A stretch of 64,000 bases of DNA. Source: Pseudomonas sp. SL4(2022) (lineage in GTDB: Bacteria; Pseudomonadota; Gammaproteobacteria; Pseudomonadales; Pseudomonadaceae). The notes below the pieces were generated by a model, which saw nothing but the letters and a program-made list of their open reading frames with translations, was not told where the DNA came from and ran no database searches. Shown in pieces: positions 55,151 through 64,000 of this stretch. A program made the position numbers and the translations under genes. The first letter of the stretch is position 1; every line of letters begins with the position of its first letter. Location: the NCBI RefSeq assembly GCF_026625725.1, contig NZ_CP113060.1, positions 3,168,001 to 3,232,000 on the forward strand, in the 5' to 3' direction.

Positions 55151-56638
55151 ATGACTGCAAATACTCCGATGCTCGTCACCTTTGTGGTGTACATCGCACT
55201 CATGGTGCTGATTGGCCTGTTCGCGTACATGCGCACCAAGAACCTTTCCGATTACATCCTGGGCGGTCGCAGCCTGGGCAGTTTCGTCACCGCCCTGTCG
55301 GCGGGTGCATCGGACATGAGCGGCTGGTTGCTGATGGGCTTACCGGGCGCGGTATACCTGTCCGGTCTATCCGAAGGCTGGATCGCCATCGGCCTGATTG
55401 TCGGTGCTTACCTGAACTGGTTGTTCGTGGCTGGCCGTCTGCGTGTGCAGACCGAGCACAACGGCAATGCCCTGACCCTGCCGGATTACTTCACCCACCG
55501 CTTCGAAGACAGCAGCCGCGTGCTGCGCATCTTCTCCGCCCTGGTGATTTTGGTGTTCTTCACCATCTACTGCGCCTCGGGCGTTGTGGCCGGTGCCCGT
55601 CTGTTTGAAAGCACCTTCGGCATGTCCTACGAGACGGCGCTGTGGGCCGGTGCTGCAGCGACCATCGCCTACACCTTCATTGGTGGCTTCCTGGCAGTGA
55701 GCTGGACTGACACCGTGCAGGCCACGCTGATGATCTTCGCCCTGATCCTCACCCCGGTTGTTGTGATGATTGCCACTGGCGGTGTCGATCCAACCTTCGC
55801 CGCGATCGAGCTGAACGATGCCACCAACTTCGACATGCTCAAAGGTGCAACCTTTGTTGGCGTGATCTCGCTGCTGGCCTGGGGCCTCGGCTACTTCGGT
55901 CAGCCGCACATCCTGGCGCGCTTCATGGCGGCCGATTCGGTGAAATCGATCCCAGCAGCCCGTCGCATCTCCATGACCTGGATGATCCTGTGCCTGGGCG
56001 GTGCAGTGGCCGTGGGTTTCTTTGGTATCGCGTACTTCTCCGCCAACCCGGACCTCGCTGGCCCGGTAACCGAGAACCCGGAGCGCGTATTTATCGAGCT
56101 GGCCAAACTGCTGTTCAACCCGTGGATTGCCGGCATCCTGCTGTCTGCCATTCTGGCTGCCGTGATGAGCACCCTGAGTTGCCAGTTGCTGGTCTGCTCC
56201 AGCGCCCTGACAGAAGACTTCTACAAGGCCTTCCTGCGTAAAGATGCTTCGCAGACCGAACTGGTCTGGGTCGGCCGCGCCATGGTGCTGCTGATCGCGG
56301 TTATCGCCATCATGCTGGCCGCCAATCCGGAAAACCGCGTACTGGGCCTGGTGTCCTACGCCTGGGCTGGCTTTGGCGCTGCCTTCGGTCCGGTGGTGAT
56401 CCTGTCCCTGGTTTGGAAACAGATGACGCGCAACGGCGCGCTGGCCGGCATGCTGGTCGGTGCCCTGACGGTGATTTTGTGGAAAAACTTCCTCGGCCAT
56501 CTGGGCCTGTACGAAATCATCCCAGGCTTTATCTTTGCCACTGTGGCCATTCTGGTGTTCAGCAAGGTCGGCAACGGTCCGTCCGCCAGCATGATCAAGC
56601 GGTTTGACGAAGCCGAGAAGGAATACCAGTCGGCCTGA
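55151..56638 (+). CDS. putP: Sodium/proline symporter
   Basis: Takes up proline with sodium. 495 residues from MTANTPMLVTF with GAGGGGAG upstream; about 13 membrane segments. LSAGASDMSGWLLMGLPGA and GRLRVQTEHNGNALTLPDYF are typical of PutP in the SSS family. putA is not adjacent inside the window. A strong terminator follows. Confidence 0.95.
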   Translation: MTANTPMLVTFVVYIALMVLIGLFAYMRTKNLSDYILGGRSLGSFVTALSAGASDMSGWLLMGLPGAVYLSGLSEGWIAIGLIVGAYLNWLFVAGRLRVQTEHNGNALTLPDYFTHRFEDSSRVLRIFSALVILVFFTIYCASGVVAGARLFESTFGMSYETALWAGAAATIAYTFIGGFLAVSWTDTVQATLMIFALILTPVVVMIATGGVDPTFAAIELNDATNFDMLKGATFVGVISLLAWGLGYFGQPHILARFMAADSVKSIPAARRISMTWMILCLGGAVAVGFFGIAYFSANPDLAGPVTENPERVFIELAKLLFNPWIAGILLSAILAAVMSTLSCQLLVCSSALTEDFYKAFLRKDASQTELVWVGRAMVLLIAVIAIMLAANPENRVLGLVSYAWAGFGAAFGPVVILSLVWKQMTRNGALAGMLVGALTVILWKNFLGHLGLYEIIPGFIFATVAILVFSKVGNGPSASMIKRFDEAEKEYQSA

Positions 56639-56725
56639 GTGCCACTGATAAACGGCAATTGACTGGTCGCTCAGTTGCCGCGCGGAGCTTTCCGCGGTTG
56701 TGTGCGTGTGACCCGATAGTGCTTC

Positions 56726-56760
56726 GCCGGCCCACGCCTTTGGTGTGGGCCGGCTTTTTT
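56726..56760 (+). terminator. Rho-independent terminator after putP
   Basis: GCCGGCCCAC, loop GCCTTTGGT, GTGGGCCGGC and then T6. It lies about 90 bases after the putP stop. Confidence 0.9.
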
Positions 56761-56934
56761 ATGGCGACTTATCCTGAGGCTCTGCCTGCCTGGCTGACGT
56801 TACGGCGCAGGGGCATAGCGGCCTCCAGGTAATTTTTATGCTGATGCCCAATCACGCTGGAGGCTTTCGGTTGTTCACCAGCTTGGCTATGGTGGCAGGG
56901 TTTGTCTTAATCGAGCTGTACGTACAGGTTCTGC

Positions 56935-57156
56935 ATGACTCAATCACCTAAAAATCCGCTACACGGCGTCACCCTTGAAGCCATCCTCACCGCATTAGTG
57001 GCTCAGTATGGCTGGGATGGTCTGGCTGAACGGATTGATATCCGTTGTTTCAAGAGTGACCCCAGCATCAAGTCCAGCCTGACTTTTTTACGCAAGACGC
57101 CGTGGGCGCGGGAGAAGGTCGAGGCGCTGTATGTCCGTTCGCAAACACGTAAATAG
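56935..57156 (+). CDS. VF530-family small DNA-binding protein (DUF2132)
   Basis: 73 residues beginning [18 protein letters not shown], with [20 protein letters not shown] and [16 protein letters not shown], the conserved VF530 pattern. These small helical proteins bind DNA; the cellular role is unknown. It sits between the putP terminator and the fliE promoter. Confidence 0.85.
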   Translation: MTQSPKNPLHGVTLEAILTALVAQYGWDGLAERIDIRCFKSDPSIKSSLTFLRKTPWAREKVEALYVRSQTRK

Positions 57157-57179
57157 ACGCTAAGCCCCAGTTCGAAATT

Positions 57180-57195
57180 TGGCACCCTTGTTGCA
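57180..57195 (+). promoter_or_regulatory. Sigma-54 promoter of the fliE operon
   Basis: TGGCAC, five bases, TTGCA matches the RpoN consensus exactly, with GG at -24 and GC at -12 ten bases apart. In Pseudomonas fliE-J is transcribed by RpoN with FleR, so this is the expected promoter, about 55 bases before the fliE start. Confidence 0.9.
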
Positions 57196-57249
57196 ATGCC
57201 TCTGCAAACGCCGCGAAGCGTCAAAAAACCGCGGCCAGTGGAGGTCGAG

Positions 57250-57579
57250 ATGAGCCAGGGTGTTGAATTCAATCGCTTGATGCTGGAGATGCGCTCCCTG
57301 CAGGCCGACGCCATGGCGCGTCAGAAGCCTGTCGCCAGCACGCCAGAACCCGGTGCGCCAAGCTTTTCCGAGATGCTCGGTCAGGCGGTGGGCAAGGTCA
57401 ACGAAACCCAGCAGGCCTCCAACAAGCTGGCAACCGCCTTTGAAATGGGCACCAGCGGCGTGGATTTGACGGACGTGATGATCGCCTCGCAGAAGGCCAG
57501 CGTTTCCTTTCAGGCTATGACCCAGGTGCGCAACAAGCTGGTTCAGGCGTATCAAGACATTATGCAGATGCCGGTTTAA
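57250..57579 (+). CDS. fliE: Flagellar hook-basal body protein FliE
   Basis: 109 residues from [14 protein letters not shown], with GGAGGTCGAG upstream. The C-terminal helix [20 protein letters not shown] is the family signature. It joins the MS ring to the rod. First gene of the class II flagellar operon, 15 bases before fliF. Confidence 0.95.
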   Translation: MSQGVEFNRLMLEMRSLQADAMARQKPVASTPEPGAPSFSEMLGQAVGKVNETQQASNKLATAFEMGTSGVDLTDVMIASQKASVSFQAMTQVRNKLVQAYQDIMQMPV

Positions 57580-57594
57580 GGGTAGGGCTGACTC

Positions 57595-59382
57595 ATGGCT
57601 GAAGCCGTCGCTGCAAACGTACCTGCCACCACGGGTGGTGATGAGCCGAAGAAACCGCTGTTCGGCCTGGCCTTTCTGGAAAACCTCGCCGATATGTCGA
57701 TGTTGCGGCAGATCGGTTTGATGGTTGGCCTGGCGGCCAGTGTGGCCATCGGGTTTGCGGTTGTGCTGTGGTCGCAGCAACCGGACTACCAGCCGCTGTA
57801 TGGCAGTCTTGATGGTATGGACGCTTCTCAAGTGATGGAGGCGTTGTCCGCGGCTGATATCAAATACACCGTTGAGCCTAATTCCGGTGCATTGCTGGTC
57901 AAGTCTGGCGACTTGGCCCGTGCCCGCATGCGCCTTGCCGCGGCTGGCGTTGCACCCAAGGACAACAGCGTTGGCTTTGAAATTCTTGACCAAGAGCAGG
58001 GGCTGGGCACCAGCCAGTTTATGGAAGCCACCCGATACCGCAGGGGGCTGGAAGGTGAGTTGGCGCGTACCATCTCAAGCTTGAACAACGTCAAAGCCGC
58101 TCGTGTTCACTTGGCCATTCCGAAGAGTTCGGTATTTGTACGCGATGAACGCAAGCCCAGTGCTTCCGTGTTGGTCGAGTTGTATTCCGGTCGTGGTCTG
58201 GAGCCCAGTCAGGTGATGGCCATCGTCAACCTGGTCGCCAGCAGCGTGCCGGAGATGGACAAGGCACAAGTCACCGTAGTCGATCAGAAAGGTAATTTGC
58301 TTTCGGATATTCAAGAAATGTCCGAACTGACCATGGCCGGCAAGCAGTTCGATTACAGCCGCCGTATGGAAAGCCTGTTTACCCAGCGCGTGCACAATAT
58401 CCTGCAGCCGGTGCTGGGGTCAGGCCGCTACAAGGCCGAAGTGTCTGCGGATGTGGACTTCAGCGCTGTGGAATCCACTTCGGAAATGTTCAACCCCGAT
58501 CAGCCGGCGCTGCGCAGCGAGCAGTCGGTCAACGAGCAACGCTCCAGTGGCCAGCCGCCTCAAGGTGTGCCGGGCGCCCTGAGTAATCAGCCGCCGGCCG
58601 CCGGTGCTGCCCCCCAGCAGGCGGGAGCCGCCGCAGCTGCAGTACCCGGCCCGATTGCCGCCGGACAACCGCTGCTCGATGCCAACGGTGAGCAGATTAT
58701 CGATCCCGCCACCGGTCTGCCGATGCTGGCGCCCTATCCAGCTGACAAGCGCGAGCAATCCACCCGTAATTTCGAACTGGACCGTTCAATCAGCTACACC
58801 AAGCAGCAGCAAGGACGCCTGCGTCGTTTGTCGGTGGCGGTTGTGGTGGACGATCAGGTCAAGGTCGATGCCGCTACCGGGGAAACCACTCAGGTGCCAT
58901 GGAGCAGCGACGATCTGGCAAGGTTTACGCGTTTGGTGCAGGACTCGGTAGGCTTCGATGCCAGCCGGGGTGATAGCGTCAGTGTGATCAACACGCCGTT
59001 CAGTGATGCCCAGGGCGAAGAGCTGATCGATATTCCGTTCTACACCCAGCCCTGGTTCTGGGACATCATCAAGCAGGTGCTGGGCGTACTGTTCATCCTG
59101 ATTTTGGTGTTCGGCGTACTGCGCCCGGTACTCAACAACATCACCAATGCGGGCAAGGCTCATGGCGAAGGTCGTGACGGCGACGTCGAGCTGGGTGAGA
59201 TGGGCGCGCTGGGCGGTGAGTTGTCCGAAGATCGGGTCAGCCTCGGCGGCCCACAAAGCATCCTCCTGCCAAGTCCGAGTGAGGGGTATGATGCACAACT
59301 GAACGCCATCAAGAGCCTGGTTGCCGAAGACCCGGGCCGCGTTGCCCAGGTTGTGAAAGAGTGGATTAACGCCGATGAGTGA
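57595..59382 (+). CDS. fliF: Flagellar MS-ring protein FliF
   Basis: 595 residues: a membrane helix at about 40-60, the periplasmic ring domains beginning YQPLYGSLDGMDASQVMEAL, a Pro/Ala/Gln-rich low-complexity stretch at about 310-350, a second helix at about 485-505 and the cytoplasmic tail that binds FliG (ending VVKEWINADE). It overlaps fliG by eight bases. Confidence 0.96.
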   Translation: MAEAVAANVPATTGGDEPKKPLFGLAFLENLADMSMLRQIGLMVGLAASVAIGFAVVLWSQQPDYQPLYGSLDGMDASQVMEALSAADIKYTVEPNSGALLVKSGDLARARMRLAAAGVAPKDNSVGFEILDQEQGLGTSQFMEATRYRRGLEGELARTISSLNNVKAARVHLAIPKSSVFVRDERKPSASVLVELYSGRGLEPSQVMAIVNLVASSVPEMDKAQVTVVDQKGNLLSDIQEMSELTMAGKQFDYSRRMESLFTQRVHNILQPVLGSGRYKAEVSADVDFSAVESTSEMFNPDQPALRSEQSVNEQRSSGQPPQGVPGALSNQPPAAGAAPQQAGAAAAAVPGPIAAGQPLLDANGEQIIDPATGLPMLAPYPADKREQSTRNFELDRSISYTKQQQGRLRRLSVAVVVDDQVKVDAATGETTQVPWSSDDLARFTRLVQDSVGFDASRGDSVSVINTPFSDAQGEELIDIPFYTQPWFWDIIKQVLGVLFILILVFGVLRPVLNNITNAGKAHGEGRDGDVELGEMGALGGELSEDRVSLGGPQSILLPSPSEGYDAQLNAIKSLVAEDPGRVAQVVKEWINADE

Positions 59383-60391
59383 CAATCGAACCCCAGGCAA
59401 ACTGAGCAAGGTCGATAAGGCCGCCATTCTGCTGTTGTCGCTGGGTGAGACCGATGCTGCGCAGGTGTTGCGTCATCTGGGCCCAAAGGAAGTGCAGCGC
59501 GTGGGCGTGGCCATGGCCGGTATGCGTAATATTCAGCGCGAGCAGGTCGAGCAGGTGATGGGCGAGTTTGTCGATATTGTCGGCGACCAGACCAGCCTCG
59601 GTGTGGGGGCTGATGGCTATATTCGTAAGATGCTCACGCAAGCGCTGGGAGAAGACAAAGCCGGCAACCTGATCGACCGAATCCTGCTCGGAGGCAGTAC
59701 CAGCGGTCTGGATAGTTTGAAATGGATGGAACCGCGCGCAGTGGCGGATGTGATCCGCTACGAACACCCGCAGATACAGGCCATTGTTGTGGCCTATCTG
59801 GATCCCGATCAGGCGGGTGAAGTGCTCGGGCATTTCGATCACAAGGTGCGCTTGGATATCGTTCTGCGCGTGTCCTCATTGGAAACCGTGCAGCCTGCGG
59901 CACTGAAAGAACTCAACGACATTCTTGAACGGCAGTTTTCTGGCAGTGCCAGTGCAACTCGTGCCGCGTTGGGGGGCGTGAAGCGCGCGGCGGACATCAT
60001 GAACTTCCTCGACAGCTCGGTTGAAGGCCAGCTGATGGATTCGATTCGTGAAGTTGATGAAGACCTGTCCAGCCAGATCGAGGACCTGATGTTTGTCTTC
60101 GACAACTTGGCCGATGTCGACGATCGGGGTATTCAGGCGCTTATGCGTGAAGTGTCGTCCGATGTGTTGGTGCTGGCGCTCAAAGGGGCTGACGAGGCGA
60201 TCAAAGAGAAAGTCTTCAAAAACATGTCCAAGCGTGCCGCTGAGTTGCTTCGCGATGATCTTGAAGCCAAGGGCCCGGTGCGCGTCAGTGACGTGGAAAC
60301 CGCTCAGAAGGAAATTCTCACCATTGCACGCCGCATGGCCGAGGCCGGGGAAATTGTCCTGGGCGGCAAAGGTGGCGAGGAAATGGTGTAA
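59375..60391 (+). CDS. fliG: Flagellar motor switch protein FliG
   Basis: 338 residues, the usual length. KLSKVDKAAILLLSLGE at the N-terminus binds FliF; the middle EHPQ motif (YEHPQIQA) and the C-terminal torque helix FDNLADVDDRGIQALMREV are present. It transmits stator torque and switches rotation. Confidence 0.97.
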   Translation: MSDNRTPGKLSKVDKAAILLLSLGETDAAQVLRHLGPKEVQRVGVAMAGMRNIQREQVEQVMGEFVDIVGDQTSLGVGADGYIRKMLTQALGEDKAGNLIDRILLGGSTSGLDSLKWMEPRAVADVIRYEHPQIQAIVVAYLDPDQAGEVLGHFDHKVRLDIVLRVSSLETVQPAALKELNDILERQFSGSASATRAALGGVKRAADIMNFLDSSVEGQLMDSIREVDEDLSSQIEDLMFVFDNLADVDDRGIQALMREVSSDVLVLALKGADEAIKEKVFKNMSKRAAELLRDDLEAKGPVRVSDVETAQKEILTIARRMAEAGEIVLGGKGGEEMV

Positions 60392-60394
60392 GGC

Positions 60395-61213
60395 ATGTCC
60401 AGCAAAGAACCGCCCAGTGAGCTGATTCGCGCCAAGGATCTGAAGGCGTTTGATCTCTGGACGTTGCCCAGTTTCGACCCAGAAGTTGAAGCGCCCGAGC
60501 CTGTTGAGGCTCCGCCCGGCGACGACACTGCCGTTCAAGGTGTAGATCCGGCGGCGGTTGAAAGCGAAGACGTTGCGCTGGAAGATGTCAAACCCTTGAC
60601 ACTGGATGAGCTTGAGGCCATTCGGCAGGATGCCTACAACGAAGGTTTCGCCACCGGTGAGAAAGATGGATTTCATGCTGGCCAACTCAAGGCCAAGCAG
60701 GAAGCCGATATGGCCTTGGCGGTGAAAATCGCCGGTCTTGAGCAATTGATGACTCAGCTGTTCGAACCCATTGCCGCCCAGGATCAACAGCTGGAAGAAG
60801 CCATGGTGACATTGCTTGGGCAGATGGTGCGCCAGGTGATTCAGCGTGAGTTGGTCAGCGATTCCAGTCAGATTCGCCAGGTTTTGAGCGAAGCGCTCAA
60901 GCTGCTCCCCATGGGCACCAGTAACATCCGTATTCACGTCAACCCGCAAGACTTTGAGCTAATCAAAGTCTTGCGCGAGCGCCATGAAGAGAACTGGCGG
61001 ATCCTTGAAGATGCTTCTCTGCTACCCGGTGGCTGCCGGGTAGAAAGCGAGCTCAGTCGCATTGATGCCACTGTGGAAACCCGTTTGAATCAGGCACTCA
61101 AACAACTCTTTGCGCAACAGCGTGAGCACGCTGCGCACCCGCTGGAGGCTGATCTGCTTATGGACTTGGAGGCATCTCCGGCCATTGATCAGGCGAGTCA
61201 GGATGCGTCTTGA
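60395..61213 (+). CDS. fliH: Flagellar export regulator FliH
   Basis: 272 residues. The N-terminal ~75 residues are acidic and Pro-rich; a GxxxG-like helix ([16 protein letters not shown]) leads into the coiled coil and the V-ATPase-E-like C-terminal domain. It docks FliI to the export gate and controls its ATPase. It overlaps fliI by eleven bases. Confidence 0.92.
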   Translation: MSSKEPPSELIRAKDLKAFDLWTLPSFDPEVEAPEPVEAPPGDDTAVQGVDPAAVESEDVALEDVKPLTLDELEAIRQDAYNEGFATGEKDGFHAGQLKAKQEADMALAVKIAGLEQLMTQLFEPIAAQDQQLEEAMVTLLGQMVRQVIQRELVSDSSQIRQVLSEALKLLPMGTSNIRIHVNPQDFELIKVLRERHEENWRILEDASLLPGGCRVESELSRIDATVETRLNQALKQLFAQQREHAAHPLEADLLMDLEASPAIDQASQDAS

Positions 61214-62564
61214 ACGGGTAAGTTTCGCCAAGCGGCTGGCCGGCTATGCCGATGCCGTGCAGTTACCGACCCAGCCGCAGGTGGAGGGGCGTCTGTTGCG
61301 CATGGTGGGGCTTACGCTTGAAGCCGAGGGCTTGCGCGCAGCATTGGGCAGTCGCTGTTTGGTGATTAACGACGACAGCTATCACCCAGTCCAGGTTGAG
61401 GCTGAAGTGATGGGTTTTGCCAATGGCAAGATCTTTCTGATGCCGGTTGGCAGTCTGGCGGGCATTGCCCCCGGTGCCCGCGTGGTGCCGTTGCCGGATA
61501 CCGGGCGTCTGCCGATGGGCATGTCGATGCTGGGCAGGGTGCTCGATGGCACTGGTCGTGCCCTTGATGGTAAAGGTGGCATGAAAGCCGAAGACTGGGT
61601 GCCAATGGACGGCCCGACCATCAATCCGCTAAATCGGCACCCGATCAGCGAACCATTGGATGTTGGCATCCGTTCCATTAACGGCCTGCTAACCGTTGGC
61701 CGTGGCCAGCGTCTCGGCCTATTTGCCGGTACTGGTGTTGGTAAATCGGTGTTGCTGGGCATGATGACGCGCTTTACCGAGGCCGACATCATCGTGGTCG
61801 GGCTGATTGGTGAGCGGGGTCGTGAGGTAAAAGAATTCATTGATGAGATCCTCGGGCACGAGGGCCTCAAGCGTTCAGTGGTAGTGGCTTCGCCGGCGGA
61901 TGATGCGCCCTTGATGCGTCTGCGCGCGGCGATGTATTGCACGCGCATTGCCGAGTATTTTCGCGACAAGGGCAAGAACGTGCTGCTGCTGATGGATTCG
62001 CTGACCCGCTTTGCCCAGGCCCAGCGGGAAATCGCTTTGGCCATTGGTGAACCACCGGCGACCAAAGGTTATCCGCCGTCGGTATTTGCCCGTCTACCCA
62101 AGTTGGTGGAGCGCGCAGGTAATGCAGAGGCAGGAGGTGGTTCGATTACTGCGTTCTACACCGTACTGAGCGAGGGCGATGACCAGCAGGATCCGATCGC
62201 CGATGCGGCGCGTGGTGTACTCGACGGGCATATCGTGCTCTCTCGCCGCTTGGCCGAGGAGGGCCATTACCCGGCCATTGATATCGAGGCCTCGATTAGC
62301 CGGGTGATGCCGCAGGTGGTCAGTGAAGAGCACCTGCGCCTGTCGCAGCGCTTCAAACAGTTGTGGTCGCGTTATCAGCAGAGTCGCGATCTGATCAGCG
62401 TCGGCGCCTATGTGCCCGGTGGTGATGCTGACACCGATTTGGCCATTGCCCGCCAGCCGGCCATGGTTAAGTACCTGCGCCAGAGCCTGCAAGATAACGA
62501 AAGTCTGGAAAACAGCCGCACCCAGCTGGCGGCCACCTTCAATCCCGTTGTTGCTGGGACCTAA
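61203..62564 (+). CDS. fliI: Flagellum-specific ATPase FliI
   Basis: 453 residues from MRLERVSF; an earlier in-frame ATG inside fliH is rejected. Walker A GTGVGKS (176-182), [15 protein letters not shown] and [17 protein letters not shown] are those of F1-like export ATPases. It powers loading of flagellar export substrates. Confidence 0.97.
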   Translation: MRLERVSFAKRLAGYADAVQLPTQPQVEGRLLRMVGLTLEAEGLRAALGSRCLVINDDSYHPVQVEAEVMGFANGKIFLMPVGSLAGIAPGARVVPLPDTGRLPMGMSMLGRVLDGTGRALDGKGGMKAEDWVPMDGPTINPLNRHPISEPLDVGIRSINGLLTVGRGQRLGLFAGTGVGKSVLLGMMTRFTEADIIVVGLIGERGREVKEFIDEILGHEGLKRSVVVASPADDAPLMRLRAAMYCTRIAEYFRDKGKNVLLLMDSLTRFAQAQREIALAIGEPPATKGYPPSVFARLPKLVERAGNAEAGGGSITAFYTVLSEGDDQQDPIADAARGVLDGHIVLSRRLAEEGHYPAIDIEASISRVMPQVVSEEHLRLSQRFKQLWSRYQQSRDLISVGAYVPGGDADTDLAIARQPAMVKYLRQSLQDNESLENSRTQLAATFNPVVAGT

Positions 62565-62567
62565 ACC

Positions 62568-63020
62568 ATGGCACAAAGCCGCGCCGCCCGGCTGGCACCG
62601 GTGGTGGACATGGCCGAGCGTGCCGAGCGCGAGGCAGCCTTGCAGTTGGGACATTGCCAAGGCTTACTGCGCCAGGCCGAGGTCCAGTTGGGGGATCTGG
62701 AACGTTATCGCGGCGATTATCAGCAGCAATGGATCACTGAGGGGCAGCGCGGGGTCTCCGGGCAGTGGCTGATGAACTACCAGCGCTTCCTTTCGCAGCT
62801 GGAAACCGCTATTGGCCAGCAACGCACCAGTGTGGACTGGCACCGTTCCAATATGGAAAAGGTCCGTGAGCTCTGGCAGCAGCGTTATGCCCGTTTGGAA
62901 GGCCTGCGCAAATTGGTCAGGCGCTACCAGGACGAAGCGCGGCTGGCAGAAGACAAGCGTGAGCAAAAGTTGCTCGATGAGCTGTCTCAGCGCCTGGCGT
63001 CGCGCGATGGTGTCTATTAG
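62568..63020 (+). CDS. fliJ: Flagellar export chaperone FliJ
   Basis: 150 residues, almost entirely coiled coil and rich in Gln, Arg and Glu, beginning MAQSRAARLAPVVDMAER. FliJ fits into the FliI ring like a gamma stalk and escorts export chaperones. Three bases after fliI. Confidence 0.93.
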   Translation: MAQSRAARLAPVVDMAERAEREAALQLGHCQGLLRQAEVQLGDLERYRGDYQQQWITEGQRGVSGQWLMNYQRFLSQLETAIGQQRTSVDWHRSNMEKVRELWQQRYARLEGLRKLVRRYQDEARLAEDKREQKLLDELSQRLASRDGVY

Positions 63021-63175
63021 GTCGGTTTGCGCATATCAGTGCCTGAGCCATGACGAGATCATGCGTGCTAAACATTTGCCGCCGGGGCGTTGCGATGCTA
63101 CATCTTGATCATGCATAACCTGCTGCCCGACCCAGCTGATCTTTGGCTTGGTCTTTTCGTTGATAGGAGTAATTC

Positions 63176-63481
63176 ATGGCCATCACCTCGCTGCCCTCAT
63201 CTGACGGGCAAGAGCTGACCATCCTGATTCAAGGACGCTTCGATTTCGGCGCTCATCAGGAGTTTCGTAATGCTTATGAGCGCGTCAACAGTACCCCGCA
63301 ACGCTATGTAGTAGACCTCCAAGACACAACCTACCTGGATAGCTCGGCACTCGGCATGCTTCTGCTGCTGCGTGACCATGCCGGCGGTGACAGTGCACAA
63401 ATCCGCTTGCTCAACTGCAATCCGGATGTGCGTAAGATCCTTGCTATCTCGAACTTCGAGCAGCTGTTCAAGATCGCCTGA
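63176..63481 (+). CDS. STAS-domain anti-sigma factor antagonist (HsbA-like)
   Basis: 101 residues from MAITSLPSSDG with ATAGGAG upstream. The STAS fold is visible from strand DGQELTILIQGRFDFG to DLQDTTYLDSSALGMLLLL, with the phosphorylatable serine in DSSALGM. In P. aeruginosa HsbA works with HsbR and FlgM in the switch between swimming and attachment. The following gene supports that pairing. Confidence 0.9.
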   Translation: MAITSLPSSDGQELTILIQGRFDFGAHQEFRNAYERVNSTPQRYVVDLQDTTYLDSSALGMLLLLRDHAGGDSAQIRLLNCNPDVRKILAISNFEQLFKIA

Positions 63482-63495
63482 CTCGGGGGCGTGTC

Positions 63496-64000
63496 ATGGC
63501 CGAGCGCTTGTCCATCCTGATTGCTGAGGACAACGCGGCTGATCGCATGTTGCTGTCGACTATCGTCAGCCGCCAGGGGCATCGAGTGCTGACCGCCAGC
63601 AATGGGTTGGAGGCTGTGGCCTTATTCGAGCAGGAGCGCCCACAGTTGGTGCTGATGGATGCCTTGATGCCAGTAATGGATGGCTTCGAGGCGGCGCGGC
63701 GAATCAAGCATGCGGCTGGCGAAGAGCTGGTGCCGATCATTTTTCTCACCTCTCTGACCGAAGGCGAAGCACTGGTGCGTTGCCTTGAGGCTGGAGGGGA
63801 CGATTTCCTCGCCAAGCCCTACAACCGGGTCATTCTCGAAGCCAAGATCAAGGCCATGGATCGTCTGCGCCGTCTGCAGGAAACCGTGCTGCAGCAGCGC
63901 GATCTGATCTCACGGCACAACGAGCACCTGCTCAATGAGCAGCGTGTGGCCAAGGCCGTGTTCGATAAAGTGGCGCACTCGGGCTGTCTGGATGCGCCGA
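63496..64000 (+). CDS. Response regulator, HsbR-like (3' end outside window)
   Basis: 168 residues are visible and the frame is open at the window end. The receiver domain has acidic residues ED at 11-12, phosphoacceptor Asp55 in LMDALMP, Thr85 and Lys107 in LAKPYN. A helical linker then begins (RLRRLQETVLQQRDLI). In HsbR-type proteins a PP2C phosphatase and a kinase-like domain follow and control the STAS protein encoded just upstream; those domains are not visible here. Confidence 0.85.
   Translation, partial: MAERLSILIAEDNAADRMLLSTIVSRQGHRVLTASNGLEAVALFEQERPQLVLMDALMPVMDGFEAARRIKHAAGEELVPIIFLTSLTEGEALVRCLEAGGDDFLAKPYNRVILEAKIKAMDRLRRLQETVLQQRDLISRHNEHLLNEQRVAKAVFDKVAHSGCLDAP

Noticed and set aside
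55367-56500. 377-codon open frame antisense to putP
   Set aside because: His/Gln-rich shadow of a conserved symporter gene.
63021-63175. Sigma-28 promoter before the STAS gene
   Set aside because: TAAA at 63069 has no GCCGATAA-like partner at the right distance.
1-64000. tRNA, rRNA or prophage
   Set aside because: No tRNA-like GGTTCGAnTCC arms, rRNA sequence or phage structural genes were noticed by eye; a covariance-model search would be needed to exclude small RNAs.

Overview
The window is chromosomal DNA of a Pseudomonas (sensu lato). Gene content and order indicate this: a valine-degradation cluster, ung, tctABC/opdH with tctDE, ygfZ-sdhE-nadB, algU-mucABCD, lepA, lepB-rnc-era-recO-pdxJ, and a putP gene. 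As I recall the P. aeruginosa PAO1 map, these lie in roughly the same order in the PA0743-PA0783 part of that genome. No rRNA, tRNA, prophage or CRISPR array was seen. Most of the window is core genome. Insertions and repeats are confined to a few intergenic spots.

Region by region: (1) 1-1120 holds the 3' end of an AlgX/AlgJ-like O-acetyltransferase and a small Pseudomonas hypothetical gene, converging on a shared terminator. (2) 1225-8193 is a leftward valine/isobutyrate catabolic operon: mmsA, an isobutyryl-CoA-type dehydrogenase, an enoyl-CoA hydratase, a 3-hydroxyisobutyryl-CoA hydrolase and mmsB. A divergent AraC-type regulator (mmsR-like) faces it. Palindromic GTAGG...CCTAC repeats sit in its gaps. 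(3) 8212-9866 is an intact IS1182-family element with a 4-bp target duplication. (4) 10203-15214 is an arginine deiminase operon (small unknown gene, arcD, arcA, arcB, arcC), followed by cbpA-cbpM. (5) 16568-21490 is a three-gene HlyD/ABC system with the layout of E. coli yhiI-rbbA-yhhJ. (6) 21491-23086 is gene-poor, with a GNAT gene, a 183-bp MITE-like element and a lone copy of its end. (7) 23087-33277 holds ung, a lipoprotein gene, and the citrate/tricarboxylate system (AbrB-like permease, tctA, tctB, tctC, opdH, tctD, tctE) plus a solute-binding protein. (8) 33346-50317 is housekeeping and stress genes: HDOD protein, ygfZ, sdhE, ygfX, nadB, algU-mucABCD, lepA, lepB, DUF4845, rnc, era, recO, pdxJ, cmoB, cmoA. 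(9) 50420-54572 is a mixed accessory stretch: lysoplasmalogenase-like gene, chagasin-type inhibitor, AraC regulator, a broken DUF3034 gene, a lipoprotein truncated hemoglobin and an HDOD protein. (10) 55151-56638 is putP. (11) 57250 to the end is the flagellar operon fliE-F-G-H-I-J, led by a textbook sigma-54 promoter, followed by a STAS protein and a response regulator cut by the window end.

The catabolic genes appear linked at the RNA level. The leaders of mmsA, opdH and putP each carry an AAnAAnAA motif just upstream of the ribosome binding site, the pattern recognised by Hfq/Crc in Pseudomonas catabolite repression. Two AraC-family genes each have an 11-base or 10-base direct repeat spaced exactly 21 bp, the geometry of AraC/XylS operators. 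algU has two sequences resembling its own promoter consensus.

I did not find a clearly new multi-gene system. The best candidates for follow-up are the MITE-like element, the MmsR operator, the Crc motifs, the two-codon uORF at arcA, the hairpins ahead of sdhE and rnc, the unknown gene at the head of the arc operon and the decayed DUF3034/hemoglobin pair.
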